Source: Actinomyces johnsonii
GTDB taxonomy: Bacteria > Actinomycetota > Actinomycetes > Actinomycetales > Actinomycetaceae
Assembly: GCF_006546835.1 (NCBI RefSeq)
Contig: NZ_VICB01000003.1
Span: forward strand, 310,001 to 374,000
DNA length: 64,000 nt
Direction: 5' to 3'
Part shown: one piece after another, positions 1-8,430 of the stretch
Position numbering within the stretch: position 1 is the stretch's first letter
Layout: every line of letters begins with the position of its first letter
The notes under the pieces: generated by a model
What the model saw: the letters and a program-made list of their open reading frames with translations, nothing else
What the model was told of the DNA's origin: nothing
Databases searched by the model: none
Translations under genes and position numbers: made by a program

Positions 1-613
1 GGTTGAGGCGTTCGCGGGCCGCCCAGGCGGTGACCACCGGGTCCGGGGTGAATCTGCCCTCGATGAGGTGATGGACGGAGGAGAAGGCCGACCGGCGCTG
101 CACCAGCATGCCCACACCCAGGCCCACGAGCAGCAGGGCGAAGGCTATACCGATGAAGGCGGCCGTGTTGTCGCTGATGGCTATCCGCCCGGCGTCGGCC
201 AGGTTTGTGAGGACGATGAGCAGGGCCGGGGCGCAGACGAAGAGGCTGACCGCATGGGCAAGGGTCGAGGCGGTGCTCCGCTTGGCCTGGGCCAGGGCCT
301 GAGCCTCGGGCAGTGTCACCGCCGGGTAGGCGGGCCGGCTGAGCTCGGTCGGGGTGCCGGCGGCGGGAGCGGCCTGAGGGTCGGCGTCGGTCCGGATATC
401 CGCGGCGATGCCCAGGACCGGGGCCAGCTCCTCAAGGTTGCCGAAGTCGGTGATGACCTGCCCGACCGCCTCGTTGTGGGTCTTGCCGTGAGCGATGGCG
501 TCGTTGTAGGCGTCCTCCATCATGGCGCGCAGCTCTCCACGGGCCTCGGTCAGGCGCGGCGTGGTCGGGTAGGGGGCGAACATGGCGTCGAGGAAGGTCT
601 CGATGGTGTCCAT
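1..613 (-). CDS. HAAS/DUF1700-type membrane protein, 3' end outside window
   Basis: The reading frame begins MDTIETFLDAMFAPYPTTPR and runs off the left edge, so only about 204 N-terminal residues are visible. The first ~85 residues look like the helical HAAS domain found in proteins partnered with PadR regulators (LTEARGELRAMMEDAYNDAI, later TDFGNLEELAPVLG). Two hydrophobic segments follow (around residues 130-150 and 160-180), separated by a short DNTAAF loop. Its ATG overlaps the stop codon of the upstream padR-type gene by one base (TGATG), so the two are co-transcribed and probably translationally coupled. In this family the HAAS protein is usually co-regulated by the PadR repressor; the exact function is unknown. 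Confidence 0.75.
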   Translation of the reverse strand, partial: MDTIETFLDAMFAPYPTTPRLTEARGELRAMMEDAYNDAIAHGKTHNEAVGQVITDFGNLEELAPVLGIAADIRTDADPQAAPAAGTPTELSRPAYPAVTLPEAQALAQAKRSTASTLAHAVSLFVCAPALLIVLTNLADAGRIAISDNTAAFIGIAFALLLVGLGVGMLVQRRSAFSSVHHLIEGRFTPDPVVTAWAARERLN

Positions 614-942
614 CAGTGGGCTCCTTTCGCGAAGCGGTCGATAAGGGTCTTGGTGTCCTCCCACTCGGACACCTTGGCCGCCAGGTGTGCGGTGCCCTCG
701 GAGGTGAGGCGGTAGTAGGTGCGGGACTTGCCGGAGTCGGAAACCCCCGCGTAGGAGGCTGCCAGTCCAGCTGACTCCAGGCGCTTGAGGGCCGTGTAGA
801 GGGTGGTCTGCTTGATGGTGTACTCGCCGTCGGAGACCTCGGTGATGGTCTTGGCGAGGTCGTAGGCGTAGGACGGCTGCCGTTTGAGCAGGGACAGGAC
901 GATGAGGTCGATGTAGCCGCGAATGGCGTCCGCACTGATCAC
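613..942 (-). CDS. PadR-family transcriptional regulator
   Basis: This 109-residue protein matches the short PadR class: a winged helix-turn-helix (LIVLSLLKRQPSYAYDLAKT, then TTLYTALKRLESAGL as recognition helix and SGKSRTYYRLTSEGTAHL as wing) followed by one C-terminal dimerisation helix. The GTG start has a strong ribosome-binding site (GGAGGG) about 7 bases upstream. It is the first gene of a two-gene unit with a HAAS membrane protein. A perfect 10-bp inverted repeat lies about 70 bases upstream and is the likely operator, implying autoregulation. The inducing signal cannot be read from the sequence. Confidence 0.9.
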   Translation of the reverse strand: MISADAIRGYIDLIVLSLLKRQPSYAYDLAKTITEVSDGEYTIKQTTLYTALKRLESAGLAASYAGVSDSGKSRTYYRLTSEGTAHLAAKVSEWEDTKTLIDRFAKGAH

Positions 943-1011
943 GTGAACCCTCCTTCCTTGACGTGTAATGGGTGGGGCGCGGGATGGTTTCCGGTCCCTT
1001 GTGTGTATCTA

Positions 1012-1036
1012 ACGTACTACGTCACGCGTAGTACGT
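1012..1036. promoter_or_regulatory. Inverted repeat upstream of padR-type gene, candidate operator
   Basis: ACGTACTACG and CGTAGTACGT form a perfect 10-bp inverted repeat around a 5-base spacer (TCACG). It lies between the PadR-type gene (minus strand) and the MscS gene (plus strand), roughly 70 bases from the former and 87 from the latter. PadR proteins bind such dyads as dimers, so autoregulation is the simplest reading. Assignment rests on position and symmetry. Confidence 0.6.
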
Positions 1037-1122
1037 CTAGTGGAGGTTGGGTGAGGTGTGATGCCTTCGTCCGCGGCCGTTCGTCACAGCCCGGGCACAG
1101 CCCCGCTGCCTAGGCTTGCCCC

Positions 1123-2547
1123 ATGCTCTTCGTAGCCACCGCCCCTCCCCTGACCCCCAGCACGGATCCCTCGGCCACTCCCACTCCCACCCCCACTCCC
1201 GGTCCCACGGGCATTCCGTCCGTAAACGTCGACGAGACCGTCAAGGTGGTCACCAAGACCACCAGCGACCTTGTCACCATCGGCTGGCAGGCCGGCGTCG
1301 GCGCCATCATCGGCATCGCGATCGCCTTCGTGGCCGTGGCGATCCTGAGCTTCATGGGTAAGCGCCGCCTCCTGTACCGCGAGATCGTGGACTTTGGGCG
1401 CCGCCCCGCCTACGCCGTCGGAACGATGACCGGAGCCTTCCTGGGTACGCAGATCGCCCTGACCGGACTGCGACAGACCAAGGACGACTCCACGACGATG
1501 GCCATCATCGAGCGCGGGGTCACCATCGCCCTCATCTTCGCGGTGACCTGGCTCGTTGTCGCCTTCGCCAAGGCCATCGAGTCCACCGTCGTCAAAGGGG
1601 TGCAGGCCAGCGAGAACCAGGGGCGCGCCAACCGGGTGACCACCCAGAGCCAGATCATTCGGCGTGTGGCTGAGGCGATCATCATCATCGCCGGGCTCGT
1701 CTCGGCCATCATGACCTTCCCCACTGTCCAGTTCGCCATGGGCTCGCTGCTCGCCTCGGCCGGTCTGGCCTCCGTCATCGCCGGTATGGCCGCCCGCTCC
1801 ATGCTGGGCAATGTCTTCGCCGGTCTCCAGCTGGCTACCACCGACGCCATCCGCGTGGACGACATCGTCGTCGTCGACGACGAGCAGGGAACCATCGAGG
1901 AGATCACCCTGACCTACGTGGTCATGCGCACCTGGGACGAGCGGCGCCTCATCCTGCCCTCGACCCACTTCACCGAGAACCCCTTCGCCAACTGGACGCG
2001 CGGGGGAAGCCAGAGCACCGGTACCTTCACCCTCGACCTGGACTGGCGCGTTCCCATCGCCGCGCTGCGTGCGGAGCTGGCCCGGCTCGTGGCCGCCTCC
2101 ACCGTCTGGGACGGGAGGCAGGCCACCCTCGATGTCTCCGACGCCGTCGGCGATCACGTCACCGTGCGCGTGGTCCTCACCGGGGCCACCCCCGGCGCCG
2201 TCGGCGACCTCAAGTCCTACGTGCGCGAGGAGCTGGTCACCTGGCTGCAGCGGGAGGCCCCCTACGCCCTGCCGCGCACGCGGGTGGAGGTCGAGCAGGT
2301 TGAGGTCACCCAGGACCTCAGTGCCGAGCAGGTGGCCCGGGCAGCCGAGGAGATCGTCGCCAAGCAGAAGGCCGAGGTGGACGACACCACCGAGACGGCG
2401 GCCGACGACTCCTCCGGCACGACCACCGAGGTCGAGGGGGAGACCACCGCCCACGGCCTGGGGGCCCGGCGCGCTGTGAGGCTGGGGCGCGCCATGGGCC
2501 GTTCCCTGCTCCATCGCGCCAGACGAGGGGGGCTGGGCCCCAGGTGA
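1123..2547 (+). CDS. MscS-family mechanosensitive ion channel protein
   Basis: The 474-residue protein has a Pro/Thr-rich N-terminus, then transmembrane segments near residues 52-75, 95-115, 130-150 and 185-205. A pore-lining TM3-like stretch follows (GSLLASAGLASVIAGMAARS) and then the MscS beta domain (DAIRVDDIVVVDDEQGTIEE, TWDERRLILPSTHFTENPF). The Gly/Ala pattern of TM3 and the NxF/LPSTHF signature identify the family. The C-terminal ~70 residues are a charged low-complexity tail. Such channels release solutes on hypo-osmotic shock. It is probably monocistronic; the start ATG has no strong Shine-Dalgarno and lies about 87 bases from the upstream dyad. Confidence 0.9.
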   Translation: MLFVATAPPLTPSTDPSATPTPTPTPGPTGIPSVNVDETVKVVTKTTSDLVTIGWQAGVGAIIGIAIAFVAVAILSFMGKRRLLYREIVDFGRRPAYAVGTMTGAFLGTQIALTGLRQTKDDSTTMAIIERGVTIALIFAVTWLVVAFAKAIESTVVKGVQASENQGRANRVTTQSQIIRRVAEAIIIIAGLVSAIMTFPTVQFAMGSLLASAGLASVIAGMAARSMLGNVFAGLQLATTDAIRVDDIVVVDDEQGTIEEITLTYVVMRTWDERRLILPSTHFTENPFANWTRGGSQSTGTFTLDLDWRVPIAALRAELARLVAASTVWDGRQATLDVSDAVGDHVTVRVVLTGATPGAVGDLKSYVREELVTWLQREAPYALPRTRVEVEQVEVTQDLSAEQVARAAEEIVAKQKAEVDDTTETAADDSSGTTTEVEGETTAHGLGARRAVRLGRAMGRSLLHRARRGGLGPR

Positions 2548-2902
2548 GCCGGGTGGCCGGCTCTGATCGAGAGGCCGCGGCGGATAAGCCGGGAGTTCCC
2601 CGCGCTCGTCGGCAGCAGATCGGGGCCGCTAGGGCTTCTTGAGCCTGTTGCGCATGATCGTGGTGGAGGCGCGGTCCTCGTCTGCCGTCAGCGGCTCGCG
2701 TGCGTACCCTACGGTTCACGTTGACTCCGGAAGGGCCGAGCTCAAGCCTTAAGGTGCGAATGCGCGGGCGCACAACCGCAGCATCCCACGTTCGCAACAG
2801 GTCCTGGTGTCTGTAACGTTGCCGGTGCCCCTTCCGGATGGGTGCGTTTTCGCTGCGTGAACTCAGTGCGCCCGGTGCCGTCGGGCGGGTGACGATGGCA
2901 CC
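2548..2902. other. Gene-free stretch between mscS-type gene and msrB
   Basis: About 355 bases with no supportable gene on either strand. A short minus-strand open stretch near 2630-2700 reads like a protein tail ending RASTTIMRNRLKKP-stop, but it has an in-frame stop just upstream and no start. It may be a gene remnant. The msrB promoter must lie in the right-hand part. Confidence 0.4.
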
Positions 2903-3355
2903 ATGACTACCGACATGAGCGGCGAACCGTCCGCCGCGACCTCCGCCCCGGCCGTCGACCTGGAGGCTGCGGCGCGCACCGACGCCCAGTGGCGCGCCGC
3001 CCTGAGCCCCATGGAGTACCACGTGCTGCGCGAGGCCGGAACCGAGCGGCCCTTCACCGGGGCTCTGCTCGACGAGCACCGCGAGGGCGTCTACCGCTGC
3101 CGCGGCTGCGGCGCCGAGCTGTTCCGCTCCACCGCCAAGTTCGACTCCCGCTGCGGCTGGCCCTCCTTCTATGACCCCTCCAGCCTCGAGGCCGTCACCC
3201 TGAGCACCGATACTTCCCATGGCATGGTGCGCACCGAGGTCCGCTGCGCCACCTGCTCCAGCCACCTGGGCCACGTCTTCGACGATGCCCCACAGACCCC
3301 CACCGGCCAGCGCTACTGCATGAACTCCGTGAGCCTCACCTTCGAGGAGGAATGA
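2903..3355 (+). CDS. msrB: Peptide-methionine (R)-S-oxide reductase
   Basis: MsrB reduces methionine-R-sulfoxide in oxidised proteins. The 150-residue protein carries the four structural zinc cysteines in two pairs (CRGC near residue 70 and CATC near 115), the CGWPSFYDP motif, the [10 protein letters not shown] motif and the catalytic cysteine in RYCMNSVSL near the C-terminus. Length is normal for a single-domain MsrB, with a short Ala-rich N-terminal extension. Its stop overlaps the start of the next gene (ATGA), so the two are translationally coupled. Confidence 0.96.
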   Translation: MTTDMSGEPSAATSAPAVDLEAAARTDAQWRAALSPMEYHVLREAGTERPFTGALLDEHREGVYRCRGCGAELFRSTAKFDSRCGWPSFYDPSSLEAVTLSTDTSHGMVRTEVRCATCSSHLGHVFDDAPQTPTGQRYCMNSVSLTFEEE

Positions 3356-4356
3356 GCATGATTCGGGTCCTGAGTCTCAATCTCCAGCACGGACTTCCTG
3401 GCGCCGGAGCCGGGGATGGCAGCGCCGCCACCGGCTCGCTGGCTGGCGCCGACATCTCCGACCCCGCTACCGCCCGCGCGGTCATGCGGGCCGCGGCCGA
3501 GCAGATCGCCGAGCTGGCGCCCGACATCGTCGCCCTCCAGGAGGTGGACCTGGGACAGGCCCGCTCCGGGCGCTTGGCCCAGGCTGCCTTCCTGGCCGAG
3601 GAGCTGGGCATGCCCACCTGCCGCTTCGCCGCCAGCTACGCCGGACCGGTGGTCGGCCTGCGCCGCCGGCCCCTGCGCAGCGCGCTCAGCTCACCGACCC
3701 ACGACGTCCTGGGGATCCTGCGCGCCGCCGTTGGGGCCGGACCGATCGGCTACGGCAATGCCCTCATCTCCCGCTTCCCGGTTGCCGGCTGGCACATCAA
3801 GCGCCTGGGACGCGGGGCCTCCAGCGTTGAGAAGCGCGGCGGGCGGACCTGGGACCCGCGCTCCTACCACGTGTCCACCGCCTCCAACCGCGTCATGGTG
3901 GCCGCCACCCTCGAGCTTCCGGAGGATGCCGGTGGACCAATCCGGCGGCTGTCGGTCGCCTCTACGCACCTGGCGACCCGCGAGTCCATGGCGGCCCGCC
4001 AGCTTGCCGCCGCCTGGGGGGCGCTCGCCGGGCTGCCCGGGCCGCACCTGCTCGTGGGCGACTACAACCTCAGCGCCGAGCAGGTCGCGGCCCTGGGACT
4101 GGGACGGGCCCTGGGGGAGGGCCTCACCTTCCCGGCGGCCGGCCCCAAGCGGCGCATCGATCATGTCCTGACCGACATGTGGCCCACCGGCCCCGACGGC
4201 CTGCCACTGCCCGACGAGGCGGCCGTGGCCGCGGCGGGTGCCGAGGACTCCGCCGCAGCCGGAGGCCCGCTGCTGCGCGCCGTGGACTGGGGGACCGCAT
4301 CCTTCATCATTTCCGACCACGTCGGCACCTGGGTGGACCTCGAACCGGTCGGTTAG
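3352..4356 (+). CDS. Endonuclease/exonuclease/phosphatase family protein
   Basis: The 334-residue protein has the family's catalytic signature blocks in order: SLNLQHG near the N-terminus, the metal-binding Glu in [34 protein letters not shown], and a terminal [10 protein letters not shown]. Asp/His pairs in the last two blocks are the expected general acid/base. Substrate (nucleic acid, phospholipid head group or phosphoinositide) cannot be told from the motifs. No signal peptide is seen, so it is likely cytoplasmic. It overlaps msrB by 4 bases; a second in-frame ATG two codons downstream is an alternative start. Confidence 0.85.
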   Translation: MSMIRVLSLNLQHGLPGAGAGDGSAATGSLAGADISDPATARAVMRAAAEQIAELAPDIVALQEVDLGQARSGRLAQAAFLAEELGMPTCRFAASYAGPVVGLRRRPLRSALSSPTHDVLGILRAAVGAGPIGYGNALISRFPVAGWHIKRLGRGASSVEKRGGRTWDPRSYHVSTASNRVMVAATLELPEDAGGPIRRLSVASTHLATRESMAARQLAAAWGALAGLPGPHLLVGDYNLSAEQVAALGLGRALGEGLTFPAAGPKRRIDHVLTDMWPTGPDGLPLPDEAAVAAAGAEDSAAAGGPLLRAVDWGTASFIISDHVGTWVDLEPVG

Positions 4357-4542
4357 CTGAGGCTCGCCCGCGCGCTTCGCCAGCGCGGCGTACACCTAGC
4401 TGCGTCGCCGCCCCTCGCCCTCATGCGGTCGTACCTTGAAGGGCGCGTTCGAGGGGTAGAGGGTACGAATGCGCGGTCCACCCTACGAACTCGTCGTTCC
4501 GCGTCCTATCATCGCCGTCGAAACTGCCGGTGAAAGGGGACG

Positions 4543-5508
4543 GTGATGGCTGACGTCGTGGCGGGACTGGCTGTCTTCGGCGCGGTCATCGCCGTCGGCT
4601 GGCTGCTGGTGCGGACCCGGGCCGTCCCGGCCGACGCCGACGGGGTCCTCACCCGCGTCTGCTTCTTTGCCGCCACCCCGGCGCTGCTCGTGACCACCCT
4701 GAGCCGCGCCGACCTGACGGCGGTCGTCTCCCGGGCCACCGCTGTGGCCGTGGCCGCCGAGCTCGCGGCGATCATCTCCGCCTGGTGCCTGCACCGCCTC
4801 GCGCTGCGCCGCACCATCGCCGAGGCCACGATCGGCGCGCTCGCCTCCGGTTACGTCAACGCTGCGAACCTGGGGATCCCGGTGGCAGTCCTCGTCCTGG
4901 GGGATGCGGCCACCATCGCCCCGATCCTCCTGCTCCAGCTCCTCGTACTGACCCCCGTCACCTTCACCGTGCTCGACGCCGTCACCCGTCGCGGCAACCC
5001 GTCTCGCCTGGCGACCCTGACCGTCCCGCTGCGCAACCCGCTGCTGTGGGGCGTCGTGGCCGGGACCGCGGCGAACCTGGGTGGGGTAAGGCTGGAGCAC
5101 TGGTGCGGGGGCTACCCGGCCCAGGGTCTGGAGATGCTCGGGCGCGTTGCGGTGCCGCTCATGATGCTGGCACTGGGCATGAGCCTGGCCGGGGCGCCCA
5201 GGCCCCTGCGGAACAGCGGACCGGACGAGCCCGTACGGGGCGTGAGTCGGCGCAGTGGCCTGTGGGCAGCCGTGGCCTGGAAGCTGGCGGTGATGCCAGC
5301 ACTTGCCGTCGCCGTCGGGATGGCTGCGGGACTCGGCGGATCACAGCTGCTCGTGCCCGTGGTCACCGCCGCCCTGCCTACCGCCCAGAATGTCTTCATG
5401 TACGCCTCGCGCTACGGGGTGGCCAAGGACCTGGCGCGCGATGCGGTCCTGCTGACGACCGCCGGATTCGTGCCCGTGGTCCTGCTGGCCGCCGCGATCC
5501 TGAGATGA
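4543..5508 (+). CDS. AEC-family (auxin efflux carrier-like) permease
   Basis: A hydrophobic protein of about 321 residues with roughly ten predicted transmembrane helices in two halves, the layout of AEC/malate-permease-like transporters. Recognisable blocks are YVNAANLGIPVAVLVLGD in the first half and the family's QNVFMYASRYGV stretch near the C-terminus. The start is GTG or the adjacent ATG, preceded by an AAAGGGGA ribosome-binding site. Substrate unknown; bacterial members move organic acids or amino-acid-like solutes. It is convergent with the minus-strand PfkB gene and separated from it by only about 26 bases. Confidence 0.85.
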   Translation: MMADVVAGLAVFGAVIAVGWLLVRTRAVPADADGVLTRVCFFAATPALLVTTLSRADLTAVVSRATAVAVAAELAAIISAWCLHRLALRRTIAEATIGALASGYVNAANLGIPVAVLVLGDAATIAPILLLQLLVLTPVTFTVLDAVTRRGNPSRLATLTVPLRNPLLWGVVAGTAANLGGVRLEHWCGGYPAQGLEMLGRVAVPLMMLALGMSLAGAPRPLRNSGPDEPVRGVSRRSGLWAAVAWKLAVMPALAVAVGMAAGLGGSQLLVPVVTAALPTAQNVFMYASRYGVAKDLARDAVLLTTAGFVPVVLLAAAILR

Positions 5509-5534
5509 CCACGGCGGCCAGCAGGACCGCCGGC

Positions 5535-6476
5535 TCAGGCCAGCTCGTCGCGGGTGGGCGGGTTGGCCCCCGCCCGGGAGACCGTGATATCGGCGATGGC
5601 CGCGGCATGGCGCACGATCCGCTCCAGGGTTTCGGCGTCCACCGCGCGCAGCGCCTCGCGCCGGTCCGCGCCCACGAGGTCCTCGCTCCACAGGGCGTCC
5701 TCCAGGCCCCCCATGAAGGAGTCCCCGGCGCCGACCGTGTCTGCCACGATGACGCTCGGGTCGGCGGGCACCTCCAGGCGCACCCCGGAGGCGGACAGGG
5801 CCAGCGCCCCGTCTTTGCCGCGCGTGACGACCACGACGGCTGCGCCCGCCTCCAGCCAGGAGCGCAGCACCGTCTCCAGGTCCGCGTCCTCGCCGTAGAG
5901 CCAGGCGATGTCCTCGTCCGAGCACTTGACCAGGTCGGACAGGCCCACCAGGCGCTCGACGATCTGGCGGGCGTCCTCGGGCTCACCCATGAGCTGGGGG
6001 CGGGCGTTGGGGTCGTAGGCGATGGTGGAGGTGGCGCGGGTCTCGCGCAGCACCTGCTCCACGGTGGCCGCGCCGGGGGCGAGGATCGCGGCGATCGAAC
6101 CGGTGTGCACTAGCAACGGCGCCTCCCCATCGCCCAGGACAGGGCGCGGCGGGTTCCAGTCCAGATCGAAGAGGTAAGTCGCGGCGCGGTCCTCACCGAT
6201 AGTGGCCTGCGCCGTGGAGGTGCGCTCGGCGCCGTCGGCGCCCGGAGCCAGGCGGACCCCGGATGCCTCCAGGTGGGCGCGCACGGCCTTGCCGCGCTCA
6301 TCGGTACCGATCCAGCAGTGCAACTCGGCGTCGCGGCCCAGGCGCGCCAGGCCCAGGGCGACATTGGCGGGCGAGCCGCCGGGGATGTCCACGGGCTCCT
6401 GCCCGGGGTGGATGACAACGTCGACCAGCGCCTCGCCGATGACGAGGGCGGATCCTTGGCGGCCGGGTGCGGTCAT
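5535..6476 (-). CDS. PfkB-family carbohydrate kinase, probable fructokinase
   Basis: The 313-residue protein has the PfkB fold signatures: N-terminal VIGEALVDVV, the sugar-binding DIPGGSPANVALGLARLG block, and the C-terminal DTVGAGDSFMGG signature with the catalytic Asp and anion hole. The GEALVD/PGGSPANV combination is most like fructokinases, but substrate within PfkB is hard to assign. The start at MTAPGRQG was chosen because AAGGAG lies just upstream; the frame is open further upstream but lacks coding character. A repeat element sits about 210 bases upstream. Confidence 0.88.
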   Translation of the reverse strand: MTAPGRQGSALVIGEALVDVVIHPGQEPVDIPGGSPANVALGLARLGRDAELHCWIGTDERGKAVRAHLEASGVRLAPGADGAERTSTAQATIGEDRAATYLFDLDWNPPRPVLGDGEAPLLVHTGSIAAILAPGAATVEQVLRETRATSTIAYDPNARPQLMGEPEDARQIVERLVGLSDLVKCSDEDIAWLYGEDADLETVLRSWLEAGAAVVVVTRGKDGALALSASGVRLEVPADPSVIVADTVGAGDSFMGGLEDALWSEDLVGADRREALRAVDAETLERIVRHAAAIADITVSRAGANPPTRDELA

Positions 6477-6967
6477 GGGTGACTCCTTTGTACGGGACCG
6501 GGGTCCGGTGGCTGTGGGCTGAAGTGAGACGGAGCGAGATGGCAGGGGCGGTGGACCGGATGGGTAGGGACGCGGCAGCGCGAACCTTCCCGTGGTTGGC
6601 CGGCAGGCTGATCGACGAGCGGGGACGGAAGGCGAATGCTCACAGACTACCGATCCGACCGCCCTGAAGGCGCATCTCGTCCGATTGATGTCCAAATCTG
6701 CCACAAAGGCGGCGGTGAAGTACTCGCAGCGGAGAACAAGCCGCATGATTCCGCGGTTCTCATTCTGGCTCGTGGGGCTCGCGCGCCCCTTTGTGACAGA
6801 TTTGGATACGAATGAGATCAAAGACGGCTGATCTGGGGCGGGTGGACGTCGATGACATCGTGCGATGCCGTGGCTCCATTAGCAGCCTGCCGGGGCCCGA
6901 ACTCTTCGTCGCGGAGGCGGGCACGAGCGCGGCCCGGAGCGGCTGATCCGGGGCGGGGCATGCCCTG
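6477..6967. other. Gene-free region holding repeat copy A
   Basis: About 490 bases between the PfkB start and the xseB stop. It holds a 120-bp inverted-repeat element (separate entry) and otherwise no convincing gene. The frame open through it is an upstream continuation of the PfkB frame without a ribosome-binding site. Confidence 0.6.
6689..6808 (-). repeat. About 120-bp inverted-repeat element, copy A (MITE-like)
   Basis: Terminal arms of about 21 bases (TGTCCAAATCTGCCACAAAG at the left, its near-complement ending in GATTTGGATA at the right) bracket an ~80-base interior containing the core GGAATCATGCGG on the minus strand. Two further copies with the same core lie near 32.8 and 39.5 kb in the opposite orientation. 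The arms have two mismatches here, against perfect pairing in the other copies. No open reading frame is conserved between copies, which fits a non-autonomous element or a structured RNA. Confidence 0.8.
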
Positions 6968-7303
6968 TCAGTCCTCGGAGTCGTCCTGAGCGACCGCGGC
7001 TAGGCGGGCGCGGGCCTCATCGAGCCAGGTCTGGCAGCGCTGGGCCAGGGCCTCACCGCGCTCCCACAGTGCCAGGGAGTCCTCCAGGGGGACGGAGCCC
7101 GCCTCGAGGCGCTGCACGACGGCCACCAGCTCCTCGCGGGCCCGCTCGTAGCTGAGCGAGGCGACGTCCTCGTTGGCGCCAGCGGTTCCGTCACCGGAGG
7201 AGGCGGACAATGCCGAAGACGAGGACCCTGAGGAGGGGCTGTTCTGGGTCGAGTACCCGTCCTGGCGGTCGGAGTAGGTGCCGGGGTTCATCTCGGAGCT
7301 CAC
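6968..7303 (-). CDS. xseB: Exodeoxyribonuclease VII small subunit
   Basis: The C-terminal ~65 residues match XseB: SYERAREELVAVVQRLEAGS, LEDSLALWERGEALAQRC and the terminal helix. The N-terminal ~45 residues are low-complexity Ser/Gly and may be partly untranslated, since the start is uncertain. XseB binds XseA to form exonuclease VII, which degrades single-stranded DNA. Here xseA lies about 2.6 kb away on the same strand with a regulator/exporter pair between, instead of being directly adjacent as is usual. Confidence 0.9.
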   Translation of the reverse strand: MSSEMNPGTYSDRQDGYSTQNSPSSGSSSSALSASSGDGTAGANEDVASLSYERAREELVAVVQRLEAGSVPLEDSLALWERGEALAQRCQTWLDEARARLAAVAQDDSED

Positions 7304-7377
7304 GCCCCGATTCTCGCACGGGCCGGGCTACAAGCAGAGCGGGATGGACGGTCTGAGGGGTGCCCTCGGCGCAAAAG

Positions 7378-7498
7378 TGTCCAAGAGGGACGACTTTGAC
7401 GGTGCTGCGTCTCCGTGGCGTTTGCATCTGTGCTGGCCAGAGCGTTTTGGTGCGGTGTCGACTGGTTGTGGAGGCTCCAAAGTCGTCCCATATGGACA
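7378..7498. repeat. 121-bp inverted-repeat element, type D
   Basis: Arms of 21 bases (starting TGTCCAAGAGGGACGACTTT and ending with the matching AAAGTCGTCCCATATGGACA) pair with three central mismatches. The outer hexamers TGTCCA/TGGACA and the overall length equal those of the other ~120-bp elements, but the inner arm and interior sequences differ. It lies in the gap between xseB and the ArsR-type regulator. Confidence 0.65.
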
Positions 7499-7570
7499 AA
7501 ATCCCGACCTGAGTCTCTCCTGACTCCTGCTGGTTCCGGTCGAAGAGCACCGATGCGTCAGCCCCCACTT

Positions 7571-8308
7571 TTACCCCGTTGCGCCGTTGGAAGTCGTCTC
7601 ATCGAGGTGTGTCAGCATTCCCTCCAAACCTGCCTGCGCCAGTGCTTCGCGGCCGGCTTCCGTGACCTTGACGGCCCGGCTCCGCCCGATGCGTGCGATC
7701 CAGGCGCGATCGAACAGCGCTTGCGTCAGTGCGGTTCCCAGCGGTCCGCCGAGGTGGAACCTTCGCTCAGTGGAGTCCATGCATGCCTCTCCGTGGGAAC
7801 GAAGCGGCTTCTCCAGCCCCCAGGTAGTCAGGAGGTCCTCTCCGGAATCGGTCAGCCGCCAGGAGGAATCCAGGTGGCCGCGCTCCTGGAGGTGCTCGGC
7901 CAGACTCACGCCGAGCCGCCCCGCCAAGTGGCGGTAGCAGGTACGGGCTGCCAGCAGCCGCTTGTTGGCGGTCCATGCGTTGAGGCTGTGCGCCGTGGGC
8001 AGTACCGATGCTGACATCACCCCCAGGGCCTCGATGACCCGAGCCGCCCCAGGCCCTGAGAGCGTGACGTAGCAATGCCGCCCCTGGCGGACCCTCGTGA
8101 CGAGGTCGCTCGCTGCCAGTACGTCGACATGCTCGCTGGCCGTCGACCGCGCGATCCCGGCGTACGAGCCGAGTTCGCCCACTGTCCAGGCGCGGCCGTC
8201 CATGAGCGCCGCGCACATGGCGGCCCGCGACGGGTCGGCCAGCGCCGCAGCGGTGCCGGCGATGTCGGGAACCGCTTCGGGGAAGAAACGGTCAGGAAGC
8301 CGTGACAT
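7571..8308 (-). CDS. ArsR-type (HTH_5) transcriptional regulator
   Basis: The 245-residue protein begins with a winged helix-turn-helix: ALADPSRAAMCAALMDGRAW, TVGELGSYAGIARSTASEHV as the HTH, and RQGRHCYVTLSGPGAARVIE as the beta wing. The long C-terminal part (from about residue 110) has a second winged-helix-like stretch (WRLTDSGEDLLTTWG, RSRAVKVTEAGREALAQAG) and a single CMDS cysteine. It is transcribed divergently from a DHA2 exporter gene with about 120 bases between, the usual layout of a local drug-efflux repressor. No metal-binding cysteine pair of the ArsR/SmtB type is obvious, so the ligand is probably organic. Confidence 0.82.
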   Translation of the reverse strand: MSRLPDRFFPEAVPDIAGTAAALADPSRAAMCAALMDGRAWTVGELGSYAGIARSTASEHVDVLAASDLVTRVRQGRHCYVTLSGPGAARVIEALGVMSASVLPTAHSLNAWTANKRLLAARTCYRHLAGRLGVSLAEHLQERGHLDSSWRLTDSGEDLLTTWGLEKPLRSHGEACMDSTERRFHLGGPLGTALTQALFDRAWIARIGRSRAVKVTEAGREALAQAGLEGMLTHLDETTSNGATG

Positions 8309-8430
8309 GCGGCCAGTATGCGCCCGCCCCGGTTCGATTCGCGCCGAACGATTACGGCTCTAGCCTGCCGGTGGCCGGCATCAGCCGGCAGACAGGGCCA
8401 GAGGGACCCAGAGGGACAAGGAGACCACTT

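Noticed and set aside
1084-2514. Long minus-strand frame opposite the MscS gene
   Set aside because: It is the antisense shadow of a clear MscS protein; Gly/Asp/His-rich composition without domains is typical of high-GC shadows.
2630-2700. Minus-strand peptide ending RASTTIMRNRLKKP
   Set aside because: Too short, in-frame stop upstream and no start; at most a remnant.
4785-6113. Long plus-strand frame across the AEC and PfkB genes
   Set aside because: It spans the 3' parts of two well-supported convergent genes in a wrong frame or strand and has Arg/Gly/Pro-rich shadow composition.
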